A stretch of DNA of 64,000 nucleotides, taken from positions 1 through 64,000 of the forward strand of contig CBFCZK010000013.1 of the NCBI GenBank assembly GCA_965602805.1, in the 5' to 3' direction. This DNA is from Thiomicrorhabdus sp965602805 (GTDB lineage: Bacteria; Pseudomonadota; Gammaproteobacteria; Thiomicrospirales; Thiomicrospiraceae). The position numbers were made by a program, and so were the translations under genes. The notes beneath the pieces are model-generated. The model saw only the letters and a list, made by a program, of their open reading frames with translations, ran no database searches and was not told where the DNA came from. Numbering within the stretch: position 1 is the stretch's first letter; the number at the start of each line of letters is the position of its first letter. Shown one piece after another: positions 53,983-63,403 of this stretch.

Positions 53983-54633
53983 ATGAAATTCATTCTTCTT
54001 GGCGCACCTGGCGCAGGTAAAGGTACACAAGCTCAGTTTTTAACAAAAGAGTTTGGTATCCCACAAATTTCTACCGGCGACATGTTACGTGCCGCGATTA
54101 AAGCCGGAACAGAACTGGGTTTACAGGCTAAAAGTGCGATTGATGCAGGACAACTGGTGACGGATGAAATCATCATCGGTATGGTTAAAGAGCGTATTGC
54201 TGAAGCGGATTGCGCAAAAGGGTTTCTATTAGATGGTTTCCCACGTACTGTTCCGCAAGCCGATGCTGTTGCAGAAGCAGGTGTTGAAATTGATGCCGTG
54301 GTTGAGATTGATGTGCCAGATTCAGAAATTGTTAATCGCATGTCCGGTCGTCGTGCGCATTTAGCATCTGGTCGTACTTATCACATCGTCTATAACCCGC
54401 CTAAGGTAGAAGGTAAAGACGATTTAACCGGTGAAGACCTAGTACAGCGTGGTGATGACATGCCGGACGTTGTTAAGGATCGTTTAGAGGTTTACCATAA
54501 GCAAACAGCACCGCTTATTCACTACTACACGGCTGTTGCCGCTAAAAATCCAGCGCTTAAATATATTAAAGTCGACGGTACTCAACCTATCGATTCGGTT
54601 GAAACGGCTATTTTAGGCGCGTTGCAAGCTTAA
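53983..54633 (+). CDS. adk: Adenylate kinase
   Basis: A 216-residue enzyme converting ATP + AMP to two ADP. The P-loop is GAPGAGKGTQ, and the NMP-binding STGDMLRAAI and LDGFPRTVPQA follow. The long LID (GRRAHLASGRTYHIVYNPP) has no zinc Cys, as in gamma-proteobacterial Adk. A TATAAT lies 36 bp before the start with a weak -35 (TTCGCC) 17 bases upstream. A terminator follows. Confidence 0.96.
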   Translation: MKFILLGAPGAGKGTQAQFLTKEFGIPQISTGDMLRAAIKAGTELGLQAKSAIDAGQLVTDEIIIGMVKERIAEADCAKGFLLDGFPRTVPQADAVAEAGVEIDAVVEIDVPDSEIVNRMSGRRAHLASGRTYHIVYNPPKVEGKDDLTGEDLVQRGDDMPDVVKDRLEVYHKQTAPLIHYYTAVAAKNPALKYIKVDGTQPIDSVETAILGALQA

Positions 54634-54704
54634 GAACTTAAACCAATTCCATCTAGGGACAATGCGTTAGATACAACAATTTAATATCCATGCTCCCTAT
54701 CAAT

Positions 54705-54729
54705 AAGCCCCTTTCTTTGGGGCTTTTTT
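54705..54729 (+). terminator. Rho-independent terminator of adk
   Basis: AAGCCCC pairs with GGGGCTT around a seven-base loop, followed by a T run. Confidence 0.9.
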
Positions 54730-54864
54730 GTCGCCTAGCTTTACAGCTTAGAATTTATAATCACGAATCATTAGTTTATTCTGTGACAGCCCTACATCAT
54801 ATCTCCAAACACCTACGCTAACCCTGTATAATGACGGGCTAATTTAATTAAAGAATTCAACTCT

Positions 54865-55674
54865 GTGTTTAAATATCCTGCTGATAAAACCCCTGTCCTA
54901 ATAATTTTGCTGTTTACGCTTATTGATTTTACGGCGTTCTTCATGATTGAAAATCTGTGGTTACTGGTAGGTTTCTGGCTACTGATGATTGTTCCTAAAG
55001 GCGTTATCTCCGCTTGGAATCATCACCACCAGCACTGTCATGTCTTTAAAGCTAACTGGATGAATCGTGTTTTAGAATTCTTCTATGCTTTACACACGGG
55101 CGTCACCACTAACCTGTGGGTCTTACATCACAACTTAGGTCATCACCGCAATTTCTTAGACCAAGAGAAAGATGAAAGTCGCTGGAAAAGAGCCAATGGT
55201 GAAAAGATGGGGATGTTTGAATATACTTTAAATGTCTTTTTAACCGCCTACCCACGTGGTTATCAAGTCGGTAAACACTATCCAAAACTGCAAAAGCAGT
55301 TTGTAACTTACGGTTTATTGACCCTCGTTCTAGTGATTGGTTTAACAATCTACAACCCGCTAAACGCCCTGTTCATTTTCATTCTACCGATGATTGACAG
55401 TCTGCTCTACACCTCTTGGGCAACCTATGGTCACCATAATGGTCTCGACACCCAAGATCAGTTTGCCGGCTCACACAACATCACTGACAAGTGGTTTAAC
55501 TTTTTAACAGGCAACTTAGGCTTTCATACCGCGCACCATTATAAACAAGGCGTACATTGGTCTAAACTACCTAAATTGCATGAGCAAATTAAAGATAAGA
55601 TCCCCGAAGAGTGTTTTAAAAAATCTTTCTTTGATGTGTTTAATAGAATCAAAACGGACAAGAAACACGCTTAA
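54865..55674 (+). CDS. Fatty acid desaturase
   Basis: A 269-residue membrane desaturase with GTG start. Membrane helices are at about 10-50 and 145-180. The three His boxes are visible: WNHHHQHCH, HHNLGHHR and FHTAHHYKQG, plus a distal GHHN. It probably introduces a double bond in membrane fatty acids. TATAAT lies about 33 bp upstream but no good -35 is visible. It is monocistronic. Confidence 0.88.
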   Translation: MFKYPADKTPVLIILLFTLIDFTAFFMIENLWLLVGFWLLMIVPKGVISAWNHHHQHCHVFKANWMNRVLEFFYALHTGVTTNLWVLHHNLGHHRNFLDQEKDESRWKRANGEKMGMFEYTLNVFLTAYPRGYQVGKHYPKLQKQFVTYGLLTLVLVIGLTIYNPLNALFIFILPMIDSLLYTSWATYGHHNGLDTQDQFAGSHNITDKWFNFLTGNLGFHTAHHYKQGVHWSKLPKLHEQIKDKIPEECFKKSFFDVFNRIKTDKKHA

Positions 55675-55699
55675 TTTAAGCCATTAGCTCTGCCAAAAC

Positions 55700-55722
55700 A
55701 GCCCTCTTTATGAGGGCTTTTT
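55700..55722 (+). terminator. Rho-independent terminator of desaturase gene
   Basis: AGCCCTC pairs with GAGGGCT around a five-base loop, followed by a T run. Confidence 0.9.
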
Positions 55723-55977
55723 TATGCCCCCCGGTCACGATTTTAGATTCCCAAACGTTATGCGGGAACCCATCTCTTTATTTATACCTGAGCTGCCCAT
55801 GCTTCCAGTACATTAACTAAAGCGAGTCTCAGCCTACATTCACATCAAGGAATATGGGGATCAGAAACGGTACTCAATATAAAAAATGGGTTAAAAGGGT
55901 CTGATTAAGATGGGGAATGAATTGACTGGAAGTAGCTTGCTTTAAACAGAGGATTGAAGAGATTGAAGCGATAAATT
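55723..55977. other. Intergenic stretch with no recognised feature
   Basis: The remainder of the 349-bp gap between the desaturase gene and the efflux operon. I see no ORF, promoter pair or repeat here, apart from the palindrome that follows it. Confidence 0.5.
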
Positions 55978-56003
55978 GAAAGTGACCAGGCCTGGTCACT
56001 TTC
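55978..56003. terminator. 26-bp perfect palindrome, terminator of efflux operon
   Basis: All 13 base pairs match without a loop, centred on ACCAGGCCTGGT (55985-55996). It lies 20 bp after the stop of the minus-strand DUF3240 gene. Confidence 0.8.
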
Positions 56004-56023
56004 GAATGAGACTTAGATTTAAA

Positions 56024-56329
56024 TTAATCTAAAGACAATAGAGGGATTAATTGTGCCTGAAACTCGGCTTGCGGTAGACTGGCAACGAGATGTTGATGCA
56101 AACGCTTTGCTTCATCTTGTTGTAGCGTTATTTCAATCAGTCGCTGACGTTTAAAGCCTGATACCTGTTCGGTAATGCTTTGGGCATGCTCCGGAGTTTC
56201 TTGAGAATGCGATTGCACTTTCATGCTTAGAAACGCCAACTCTCTTTCTGGGAAGCCCAATAGAGCATCGGTCATTTCATCGTATAAGTCATTATCAAAA
56301 ACCAGTTTTAAAATACAGTTCTGAGACAT
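56024..56329 (-). CDS. DUF3240 protein (PII-like, efflux associated)
   Basis: A 101-residue protein matching the DUF3240 pattern: CILKLVFDNDLYDEMTDAL, VQSHSQ and EQVSGFKRQRLIEI, which has a PII-like ferredoxin fold. Such genes sit beside heavy-metal RND pumps. Its start overlaps the pump stop by one base (TAATG). It is probably a metal or nucleotide sensor of the pump, but this is inference. Confidence 0.85.
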   Translation of the reverse strand: MSQNCILKLVFDNDLYDEMTDALLGFPERELAFLSMKVQSHSQETPEHAQSITEQVSGFKRQRLIEITLQQDEAKRLHQHLVASLPQAEFQAQLIPLLSLD

Positions 56330-59300
56330 TACTCAACTCCTTGTACAGCGTTAGTAGCATTGGCAGACTTTGGTTTTTGTTGACCAAAGCATTTGAAAAT
56401 AATCGGTAAAATCAACAACGTCAGCAGCGTTGAACTAATCAATCCGCCAATCACCACAATCGCTAATGGGCGCTGAATCTCTGAACCCGGCCCGGTTGCG
56501 AACACTAAAGGCACTAAACCTAAAGCGGCAATGGATGCCGTCATCAAGACTGGACGCAGTCTTCTTAGAGCGCCTTCTACTACGACTTGGCCAATCTCCA
56601 TACCTTTGGCGATGAGCTGGTTAAAGTAAGTCAGCATCACAACGCCATTCAATACCGCAATACCCAGTAGCGCGATGAAACCTACCGAAGCCGGAACTGA
56701 AAGATATTCACCGGTGATCCATAAGGCGACGATACCACCAATCAACGCGAACGGAACATTGACTAATACCATTACCGCTTGCGGAATTGATTTAAAGGTA
56801 CTGAATAGAATTAAGAAAATCAGCACTAAAGCAACCGGCACAACAATCGCTAACTTTTGCGCGGCACGTTGTTGGTTCTCAAACTTACCGCCCCACTCAA
56901 AGTAGTATCCCGCTGGAATATCCATCGTCTTGGCTTTTTCTTTTGCTTCTTCTACAAAACCGACTAAATCACGCTCTTTAACATTCGCCACGACCACAGA
57001 GAAACGTTTACTTTGTTCTCTGTTAATCGACACGGGCCCTTCTACTTCAACTGCATCGACTAACTGATTTAGAATGACAGAACGTATACCTTCTGGCGTA
57101 TCCACGGTAATCGATTGTTGCAACATTTCAAAGGTAGAGGCCTTATAAGATTCTGGTGCACGCACCATCAATGGAATTCGACGAATCCCTTCATACATTG
57201 TCCCGACCTCTAAACCGTTGATTTGCGAACGCAGGAGTTTCTCAACCTGATTCACGCTGAGTCCTAAACGACCTGCCATCTGACGATTTACTTTAAGCTG
57301 TAGATAACGTAAACCATCATTACTGGCTGTAAAGACATCTTCAGCGCCTTCAATGGTTTCTACCATACTCACCATTTTCTTAGCAACGTCATTCAACTCT
57401 TCAGGGTTATCACCGAAGATTTTAATCGCTAAATCGCCACGCGCACCGGTCAGCATTTCATCGACTCGCATTTGAATTGGCTGAGTAAACGCGTAGTTAA
57501 TACCAGGGAACTGAGTTTCTAATACTTGACGAACTTCTTCAATCAACTCTTCCTTGGTTTCCATACGCCATTCATCTTTATCTTTTAAGATTAAGAAAGT
57601 ATCGGTGTCATTCAAACTCATCGGATCCATACCAATTTCATCAGAACCGACACGAGCGACAATACGCACGATTTCAGGTACCTTTTGCATAACGGCCTTC
57701 TGAATGCGTAAATCCATCTCATTGGAAGCCGCTAGACTAATCGAAGGATTTTTTTCGATTTGCATAATGACAAACCCTTCGTCCATTTGCGGAATAAAGG
57801 TTTTACCCACTTGAGTATAAACAAACCCAGCAAATACCAATGACAAGACCGCACCACCGACGATGATTTTATCGTGTGCCAAACTCCAGATTAAAGCCGG
57901 CTTATAAAGCCCAACCAACTTACGAATTAACCAAGGTTCTTGATGAGATGGTTTGCCTAAAATAAACGATGACAGAGTCGGAATAATCGTCAATGACAAC
58001 AGCAGTGAACTACCCAAAGCAAAGATAATCGTTAAAGCCACCGGAACAAATAATTTACCTTCGAGCCCTTCCAATGTCAGTAACGGTAAGAATACCGTCA
58101 TGATAATCAAAATACCCGATATAACCGGCACCGATACTTCTTTCAGCGCACGGAAGATAATGTGCATTTTTGGCAATTTACCTTGGCTTTTCTTGGCATC
58201 TTCTTCTTGATGCGCAACGATGTTTTCAACCACCACCACGGCGGCATCCACCAGCATACCGACTGCAATCGCTAAACCTCCCAAAGACATGATATTGGCC
58301 GACAGACCAAACCAACGCATTAAGATAAACGTCATCAAGGCCGCTAACGGTAGAATCAAGGCAACCGTCACGGCCGCTCTGACATTACCCAAGAAAATAA
58401 CCAAAACCACAAAGACTAAAACAACCGCTTCCAATAGCGCTTTTGAGACACCGAAAATAGCGTCATTCACCAAATCACTACGACTATAGAAGACACTGAC
58501 CTCTATGCCTTGAGGAAAAGCCGATTCTAGGTCCTGTAGACGGGCTTCAACACCGCTAATCACATCACGCGCATTAACACCCTTTAATGCCATAACGAGA
58601 CCTTGTACCGCTTCTGCCTCACCATTTTGCGTGACCGCACCATTACGATACAGAGCATCAACCTCGACTTTGGCTAAGTCTTTAACCGTCACCGTAACAC
58701 TGTTTTGGTAAACCACAACGACATTTTCAATGTCTGCAATCGACGTCAAGCTACCTTGCGTTCGAACCAGTAGGACTTCTTCCCCTTGGTTTAGACGCCC
58801 GGCACCATCGTTTTGATTATTTTCTTCAACTGCTGTAACCAGTTGCTCAAGTGAGACTTGCAAACCCGTTAACTTTTGGTAATCCGGTTTAATGACGAAG
58901 GTCTTAGAAAGACCCCCCAACATGTTCACATCTGCGACACCCGGCACAGAACGCAGTGCCGGACGAATGACCCAGTCGAGCAGGTCACGTTTTTGCATAT
59001 TATCAAGCGTATCGCCTTCAATGGTAAACATGAAGACATCACTTAAAGGCGTCGACAGTGGAGCCATGCCACCAGTTACGCCAGCCGGCAAAACAATACC
59101 GCCTAAACGCTCGGCCACCAATTGACGCGCCCAGTAAATATCGGTGCCCTCTTCAAAATCCAAGGTGATATCCGCCAAGCCAAACTTAGCCAGCGAACGT
59201 AATACTTTCTGCTGAGGCAAACCCAATAACTCTTGCTCAAGCGGCGCAATAATACGTTGCTCAACTTCACCAGGGGTCATACCGGCGGCTTTAAAAATAA

Positions 59301-59445
59301 TCTTCACTTGTGAAGGTGAAACATCCGGAAAGGCATCAATCGGCATCTTTTGAAACGCCTGCCAACCACCGGCGGTTAAGGCTAAGACCATCAACACCAC
59401 CAAGGTGCGCTGGACTAGGAAAAACTGAAGGAATCTAGATAACAT
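56329..59445 (-). CDS. Heavy-metal RND efflux pump (CzcA/CusA family)
   Basis: A 1038-residue inner-membrane proton antiporter. It starts with LSRFLQFFLVQRTLVVLMVLA, and has the pump marks PIDAFPDVSPSQVKI (HME family) and the TM4 motif GMLVDAAVVVVENI, with VRADEMLTGARGD-like MRVDEMLTGARGD. It should export divalent or monovalent metal ions. The TM4 sequence is neither the classical CzcA (DFGIIVDGA) nor clearly CusA, so the metal is not assigned. It is transcribed with adaptor and outer-membrane genes. Confidence 0.92.
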   Translation of the reverse strand: MLSRFLQFFLVQRTLVVLMVLALTAGGWQAFQKMPIDAFPDVSPSQVKIIFKAAGMTPGEVEQRIIAPLEQELLGLPQQKVLRSLAKFGLADITLDFEEGTDIYWARQLVAERLGGIVLPAGVTGGMAPLSTPLSDVFMFTIEGDTLDNMQKRDLLDWVIRPALRSVPGVADVNMLGGLSKTFVIKPDYQKLTGLQVSLEQLVTAVEENNQNDGAGRLNQGEEVLLVRTQGSLTSIADIENVVVVYQNSVTVTVKDLAKVEVDALYRNGAVTQNGEAEAVQGLVMALKGVNARDVISGVEARLQDLESAFPQGIEVSVFYSRSDLVNDAIFGVSKALLEAVVLVFVVLVIFLGNVRAAVTVALILPLAALMTFILMRWFGLSANIMSLGGLAIAVGMLVDAAVVVVENIVAHQEEDAKKSQGKLPKMHIIFRALKEVSVPVISGILIIMTVFLPLLTLEGLEGKLFVPVALTIIFALGSSLLLSLTIIPTLSSFILGKPSHQEPWLIRKLVGLYKPALIWSLAHDKIIVGGAVLSLVFAGFVYTQVGKTFIPQMDEGFVIMQIEKNPSISLAASNEMDLRIQKAVMQKVPEIVRIVARVGSDEIGMDPMSLNDTDTFLILKDKDEWRMETKEELIEEVRQVLETQFPGINYAFTQPIQMRVDEMLTGARGDLAIKIFGDNPEELNDVAKKMVSMVETIEGAEDVFTASNDGLRYLQLKVNRQMAGRLGLSVNQVEKLLRSQINGLEVGTMYEGIRRIPLMVRAPESYKASTFEMLQQSITVDTPEGIRSVILNQLVDAVEVEGPVSINREQSKRFSVVVANVKERDLVGFVEEAKEKAKTMDIPAGYYFEWGGKFENQQRAAQKLAIVVPVALVLIFLILFSTFKSIPQAVMVLVNVPFALIGGIVALWITGEYLSVPASVGFIALLGIAVLNGVVMLTYFNQLIAKGMEIGQVVVEGALRRLRPVLMTASIAALGLVPLVFATGPGSEIQRPLAIVVIGGLISSTLLTLLILPIIFKCFGQQKPKSANATNAVQGVE

Positions 59446-59456
59446 AATCGTCTCCC

Positions 59457-60605
59457 TTATCCTTCGTCTTCGGTTGATTCAGCCGCTTCAAAAGCAGACT
59501 TAATCGCCGTAGAACCTTTAATGAAGACGGATGGCGAGCCAGCAATTGGGCTTTTCACCGAAAAATACAAGGATTGATTAGTGATATTCTTAACCTCTAT
59601 CGGTAAGGCTTGGATGGTGTTATCGACTTCTGCAAACACCACCGCTTCGCCATCAAACTGACTGATGGCATTGGCAGGCACTTGATAAAGTGCTTGTTGA
59701 TCTTTGCCCTGTATTTGCATTAAAAAGTGCAGTTCAAACAGTTGCCCTGGACGAATTTTATGCGCTGAATTTTCCACCTGAACATGAATATCCACCGATT
59801 GCGTTAAGCTATCCACTTCCGGATCAATGTGTTCAATCACACCTTTTTTATTCAGCGCAGGAATGGCCGCCATTTGACCCTCTTTAAGTTGCTCAGAGAC
59901 CGTCACTGGCACACGAACCACCAAAACAATTGGATCTGTTTCCCCTAAAGAGAACAGCGATTGGCTTTGGTTAACACGCTCGCCGAGACGCACCTGCAAG
60001 TCATATAACTGGCCATCAATGGGTGAAATAATTTGTAACGTTGGCGATTGGAGGGTTTGCGTCGACAGTAATTTATTCAATGCCGATTCTGCCATACCCG
60101 TCATTAATAGCGCCTGTTTTTGTTGCGTTCTGACCGCGCGTAACTTACTCACCTGAGCTTGCGAAAGTTGTAGGTTCTTAGCAGAAGAGACACCGCTCTT
60201 ACCAAGTTGCTTGGCACGTTTTAATTCGCTGTTCGCCACACTTAAATCGGCCACGGTTGCTAACAACTCTGCTTGTAAACCTAATAACTCAGCGCTTTCA
60301 ATCTCAGCCAATACCTGACCTTTCTCAATCGGACCATGCACCACATTCAATGCGGTCATCATGCCTGACAATGGGCTCGACAAGGTACGTATGGTTTTTA
60401 AAGGAATCATCGCTTCCGCCGGGTAATTGGCACTCGGGAACTGTGCGACCTTGAGAGCTACTTGTGTGGTTAATCCCATCGAAGAATACTGCTCGGCCGT
60501 TAAACTCAGTCCAGTATCAGACTCCGCCATTAAGGGCGCAGACACGAACAAGCAAGAGACGATTAAAGGGATAAGCAATTTGGTTTTAAAATTTAAGGCG
60601 TGCAT
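59457..60605 (-). CDS. Efflux periplasmic adaptor (CzcB type)
   Basis: A 382-residue membrane fusion protein with a signal peptide (IPLIVSCLFVSAPLMAES). The barrel-sandwich halves have SGMMTALNVVHGPIEKGQ and ISPIDGQLYDLQVRLGE, separated by an alpha-helical hairpin with repeated Gln/Ala/Lys heptads. It links the inner-membrane pump to the outer-membrane channel. It overlaps the previous gene by one base and is followed by the pump after 11 bp. Confidence 0.9.
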   Translation of the reverse strand: MHALNFKTKLLIPLIVSCLFVSAPLMAESDTGLSLTAEQYSSMGLTTQVALKVAQFPSANYPAEAMIPLKTIRTLSSPLSGMMTALNVVHGPIEKGQVLAEIESAELLGLQAELLATVADLSVANSELKRAKQLGKSGVSSAKNLQLSQAQVSKLRAVRTQQKQALLMTGMAESALNKLLSTQTLQSPTLQIISPIDGQLYDLQVRLGERVNQSQSLFSLGETDPIVLVVRVPVTVSEQLKEGQMAAIPALNKKGVIEHIDPEVDSLTQSVDIHVQVENSAHKIRPGQLFELHFLMQIQGKDQQALYQVPANAISQFDGEAVVFAEVDNTIQALPIEVKNITNQSLYFSVKSPIAGSPSVFIKGSTAIKSAFEAAESTEDEG

Positions 60606-61909
60606 TATCGTGCTCCTACTGATGCGCTAACGGGATTTGAATTTTGTGAGATTGTGTTTTGCAGTGAATAACCCATAAGTTGGTTGTACTGGGCTATGGC
60701 CTGCCCTAAATTGGCTTGACTTAACTCTAAATTAAGCTGCGACTCCAGTGCTTGTTTTTGAATAAACAACAAGTCCTGAACCGTCGATGCGCCTAATTGG
60801 TAGGATTGCTCTGCTAAGGCTAAGGTTTTTTGATCTAAAGCACTTTGTTGCTCTGCAAAACGTAAACTCTGCTGTTGACTGTCAATGTCTTGCTGTGCCG
60901 CGATAATGCCTTGCTTAAGCTCAAACATGGCTGTCGTCAGCTGGGCTTGTTGCTCTAAAACAGCCTGTTGCTGTTCGGCAATCTGCAGACCGTTGCTCGA
61001 CTTTACCCCTAATGGAATAGAGACTGAAAAAACCAAAGACGTATTATCAATAACCGGGTCTTTATCATTTTGTGCGCCCACATAAATGCTTGGTGAAGCG
61101 GTCTTAAAGGCTTTTTCCTGCACCAATTTCGCTTGTGAGATATCACTATAAGATTTTAACCACAACACTTGAGGGTGGTTCTCTAAGGCCTGTGATTTGC
61201 GCTGAACTTCGACAATCGAATCGGGCAAAGTGGCACTCTGAGTCCACTGTTGAAACTGCTCCTGTATGGTGTTCAATGCGCTCTGAGCTTGCGCCAGCAA
61301 TGCTTGCTGCTTTAGAACGGTCTTTTGTGACAGCAGTAAATCCAATTGCGGGCTTTCACCAAACTCGACCTTCTTCTGAACCTTATCCTGTAACGCTAAG
61401 CTCTGTTGTAGAGCAGAATCGGCCGCAACGACGGCAATGCTGGCCTTTTTGTAATTCCAAGCCAACTGGCGTAATTTACCGGAAGCCAACCAGCTCAGAT
61501 AAGCCGATTGGGCCGTGACTTGTTGCTGGTAACTCGAAGCGATGCCATCCAAAGCGTCTTTATGGCTTGGTAACCAAATTGGAAATTCCGCACCCACCGC
61601 CCAAGTTTGGCTCTCTTGGTTACCGGTAAAGCTATCCGTTTCGTGATGCAGTTGAAGCGTGACATCACCAGCAATCCAGCTCTGAGAGAGAGATTGATTC
61701 GCGGTTTGCACAGCTTGAATACCTGCCGCTGTGATCTTCTCTGGTTGCTGCTGCTCAATCTGCTGCAATAATTCAACATAAGACGCCGAAGTGGCATTTG
61801 CCGTCGCAGAAAACCCTAAAGTAGCTACGCTCGCAGCCACACTCAATGAGAGCCCTGCAAACCAAGATAAGTTGTGAAATTTGTGTGTGTACGACGTCAT
61901 TTTAAACAT
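60605..61909 (-). CDS. TolC-family outer-membrane efflux protein
   Basis: A 434-residue outer-membrane factor with a signal peptide (LSLSVAASVATLGFSATANA) and two internally similar halves rich in Gln/Ala heptads, typical of CzcC/TolC tunnels (LLLSQKTVLKQQALLAQAQ). It is the first gene of the efflux operon. The true start may be Met4. Its stop overlaps the adaptor start by one base. A tandem-repeat promoter precedes it. Confidence 0.88.
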   Translation of the reverse strand: MFKMTSYTHKFHNLSWFAGLSLSVAASVATLGFSATANATSASYVELLQQIEQQQPEKITAAGIQAVQTANQSLSQSWIAGDVTLQLHHETDSFTGNQESQTWAVGAEFPIWLPSHKDALDGIASSYQQQVTAQSAYLSWLASGKLRQLAWNYKKASIAVVAADSALQQSLALQDKVQKKVEFGESPQLDLLLSQKTVLKQQALLAQAQSALNTIQEQFQQWTQSATLPDSIVEVQRKSQALENHPQVLWLKSYSDISQAKLVQEKAFKTASPSIYVGAQNDKDPVIDNTSLVFSVSIPLGVKSSNGLQIAEQQQAVLEQQAQLTTAMFELKQGIIAAQQDIDSQQQSLRFAEQQSALDQKTLALAEQSYQLGASTVQDLLFIQKQALESQLNLELSQANLGQAIAQYNQLMGYSLQNTISQNSNPVSASVGAR

Positions 61910-61931
61910 CCATTTTTAGATAATGCCGTGG

Positions 61932-61967
61932 ATATTACAAAATAAAACTGAATTGAAACTGAATTGA
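61932..61967 (-). promoter_or_regulatory. Response-regulator box at efflux operon promoter
   Basis: The 11-bp sequence AACTGAATTGA is repeated exactly in tandem (61946-61956 and 61957-61967), in gene direction TCAATTCAGTT twice. A TAATAT -10 (61932-61937) follows after eight bases. OmpR/PhoB-type regulators bind direct repeats with an 11-bp period overlapping the -35, and such a regulator is encoded just upstream. Confidence 0.65.
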
Positions 61968-62077
61968 GATAAAAAATATTAGAAATTTAAGAAATTTTGT
62001 CGCAGATGACATCGGTATCGCTTGAAAGCATGCTTGGGATAAGTCACCTACAAATCAAACCTGCCTAAATTGATATT

Positions 62078-63403
62078 TTAGGAAAATTTAATCTGCACTT
62101 TGAGGCCACCAAGCGATGAATGCGAAAAACTAATCTCAGCCTGGTAAGCGACCATCAACTCTTTAACAATAGACAAACCAATACCATGACCAGGTTTGGT
62201 TTCATCGGTGCGATAACCGCGTTCCTCTAATAAGGTCAACTGTTCACCAGAACAGCCTGGGCCATCATCTTCAATCACCAGACGTTGATCAATATAATGA
62301 ATCTGCACTTTGGAATGGCACCACTTGCTGGCGTTATCCAATAGGTTACCGAGCAGCTCAAACGCATCTTCTTGCTCCATTTTGAGCCAGACATCGTCTT
62401 CGACAAAACTTTCTAACTGCACGTTTTTATCTCGATAGAGCTGTTGAAAGGTCGGAATCAGGTCGGCTAATAAGAGATTAAGTTGTAGCGGACTAATGAC
62501 TTGGTGGTGAGCAATGCGATCAACTTTCAGTTCGCGCTCAATTAAGGAGAGAATTTTTTCACTCTGCTGTTTCAAATTAGCTTGCAACTCAGGGCACGCT
62601 TTTAAAGCATCAGAGTCTAATAATTGAAAAATTAGGTGCAGAGGCGTTTTCAGACTGTGCGATAGATTACCGTTGAGCTGACGAGATTTTTTAAATTGCA
62701 AAGAGGACTGCGCCAAAGCCAGGTTGAGGCTTTCAATCAAGGATTGGACTTCGAGAGGATAGTCTAGCGGATCGAGCTGTATTTGGTGACCTAACTGAAA
62801 GGCACGCAAAGTCGATTCTAAAGGTGATAACTGTGCGAATGAGCGGCGAATTAACCATTGATGTAAGAAATAGATACTCACCAAGCTGAGCAAGGTAAAC
62901 AAACTAAACAGCACGTCGAATTTAAGCAATAGGTTTTGGATGGGCGTGTGATCTTCGGCGACATAGATTTCAACAATCTGCCCTTGTTTTTCAAACTGAA
63001 CACTGCGCATGAGCAGCGTTTTATCCAATGGTCCCAAAGACTTATAGACAACTTCAGAATCGCCTTTACGGGCTTTCAGATAGAGCGGGTATGTTTCTAA
63101 CGAAGGCGATAAAATCCGCTGCTTAGGTGTTTTAACGACAAAATAATGCCCCGATTGAGGTGTGTGATAAATGGGTCCAATGCCATCCAAATTCAGATAC
63201 CAAGCCCTGCCGTCAAAGGACAGGTTCTGTTGCAAGGTATCCGTATCATGCGCCAATCTAGTTAACAGATAATCCTCGGTAATGGTATGAATCGTCATTT
63301 GTGACAACCACCAAAACACACTAAAAATTGCCAATAGGCTGACGACTAAAGAGCTAAATAACTGTTTCTGTAATGAGCGGCTTTTTGAGAAAAATGGACG
63401 CAT
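62078..63403 (-). CDS. Sensor histidine kinase
   Basis: A 441-residue membrane kinase. Two membrane helices (about 15-36 and 160-182) enclose a periplasmic sensor domain of about 120 residues. A short HAMP-like region leads to the H-box NLSHSLKTPLHLI, with the phosphorylated His. ATP-binding boxes are LLGNLLDNASKW (N), IEDDGPGCS (G1) and GHGIGLSIV (G2). It directly follows the response-regulator gene (adjacent codons). Through its regulator it probably controls the metal efflux operon downstream. Confidence 0.92.
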   Translation of the reverse strand: MRPFFSKSRSLQKQLFSSLVVSLLAIFSVFWWLSQMTIHTITEDYLLTRLAHDTDTLQQNLSFDGRAWYLNLDGIGPIYHTPQSGHYFVVKTPKQRILSPSLETYPLYLKARKGDSEVVYKSLGPLDKTLLMRSVQFEKQGQIVEIYVAEDHTPIQNLLLKFDVLFSLFTLLSLVSIYFLHQWLIRRSFAQLSPLESTLRAFQLGHQIQLDPLDYPLEVQSLIESLNLALAQSSLQFKKSRQLNGNLSHSLKTPLHLIFQLLDSDALKACPELQANLKQQSEKILSLIERELKVDRIAHHQVISPLQLNLLLADLIPTFQQLYRDKNVQLESFVEDDVWLKMEQEDAFELLGNLLDNASKWCHSKVQIHYIDQRLVIEDDGPGCSGEQLTLLEERGYRTDETKPGHGIGLSIVKELMVAYQAEISFSHSSLGGLKVQIKFS

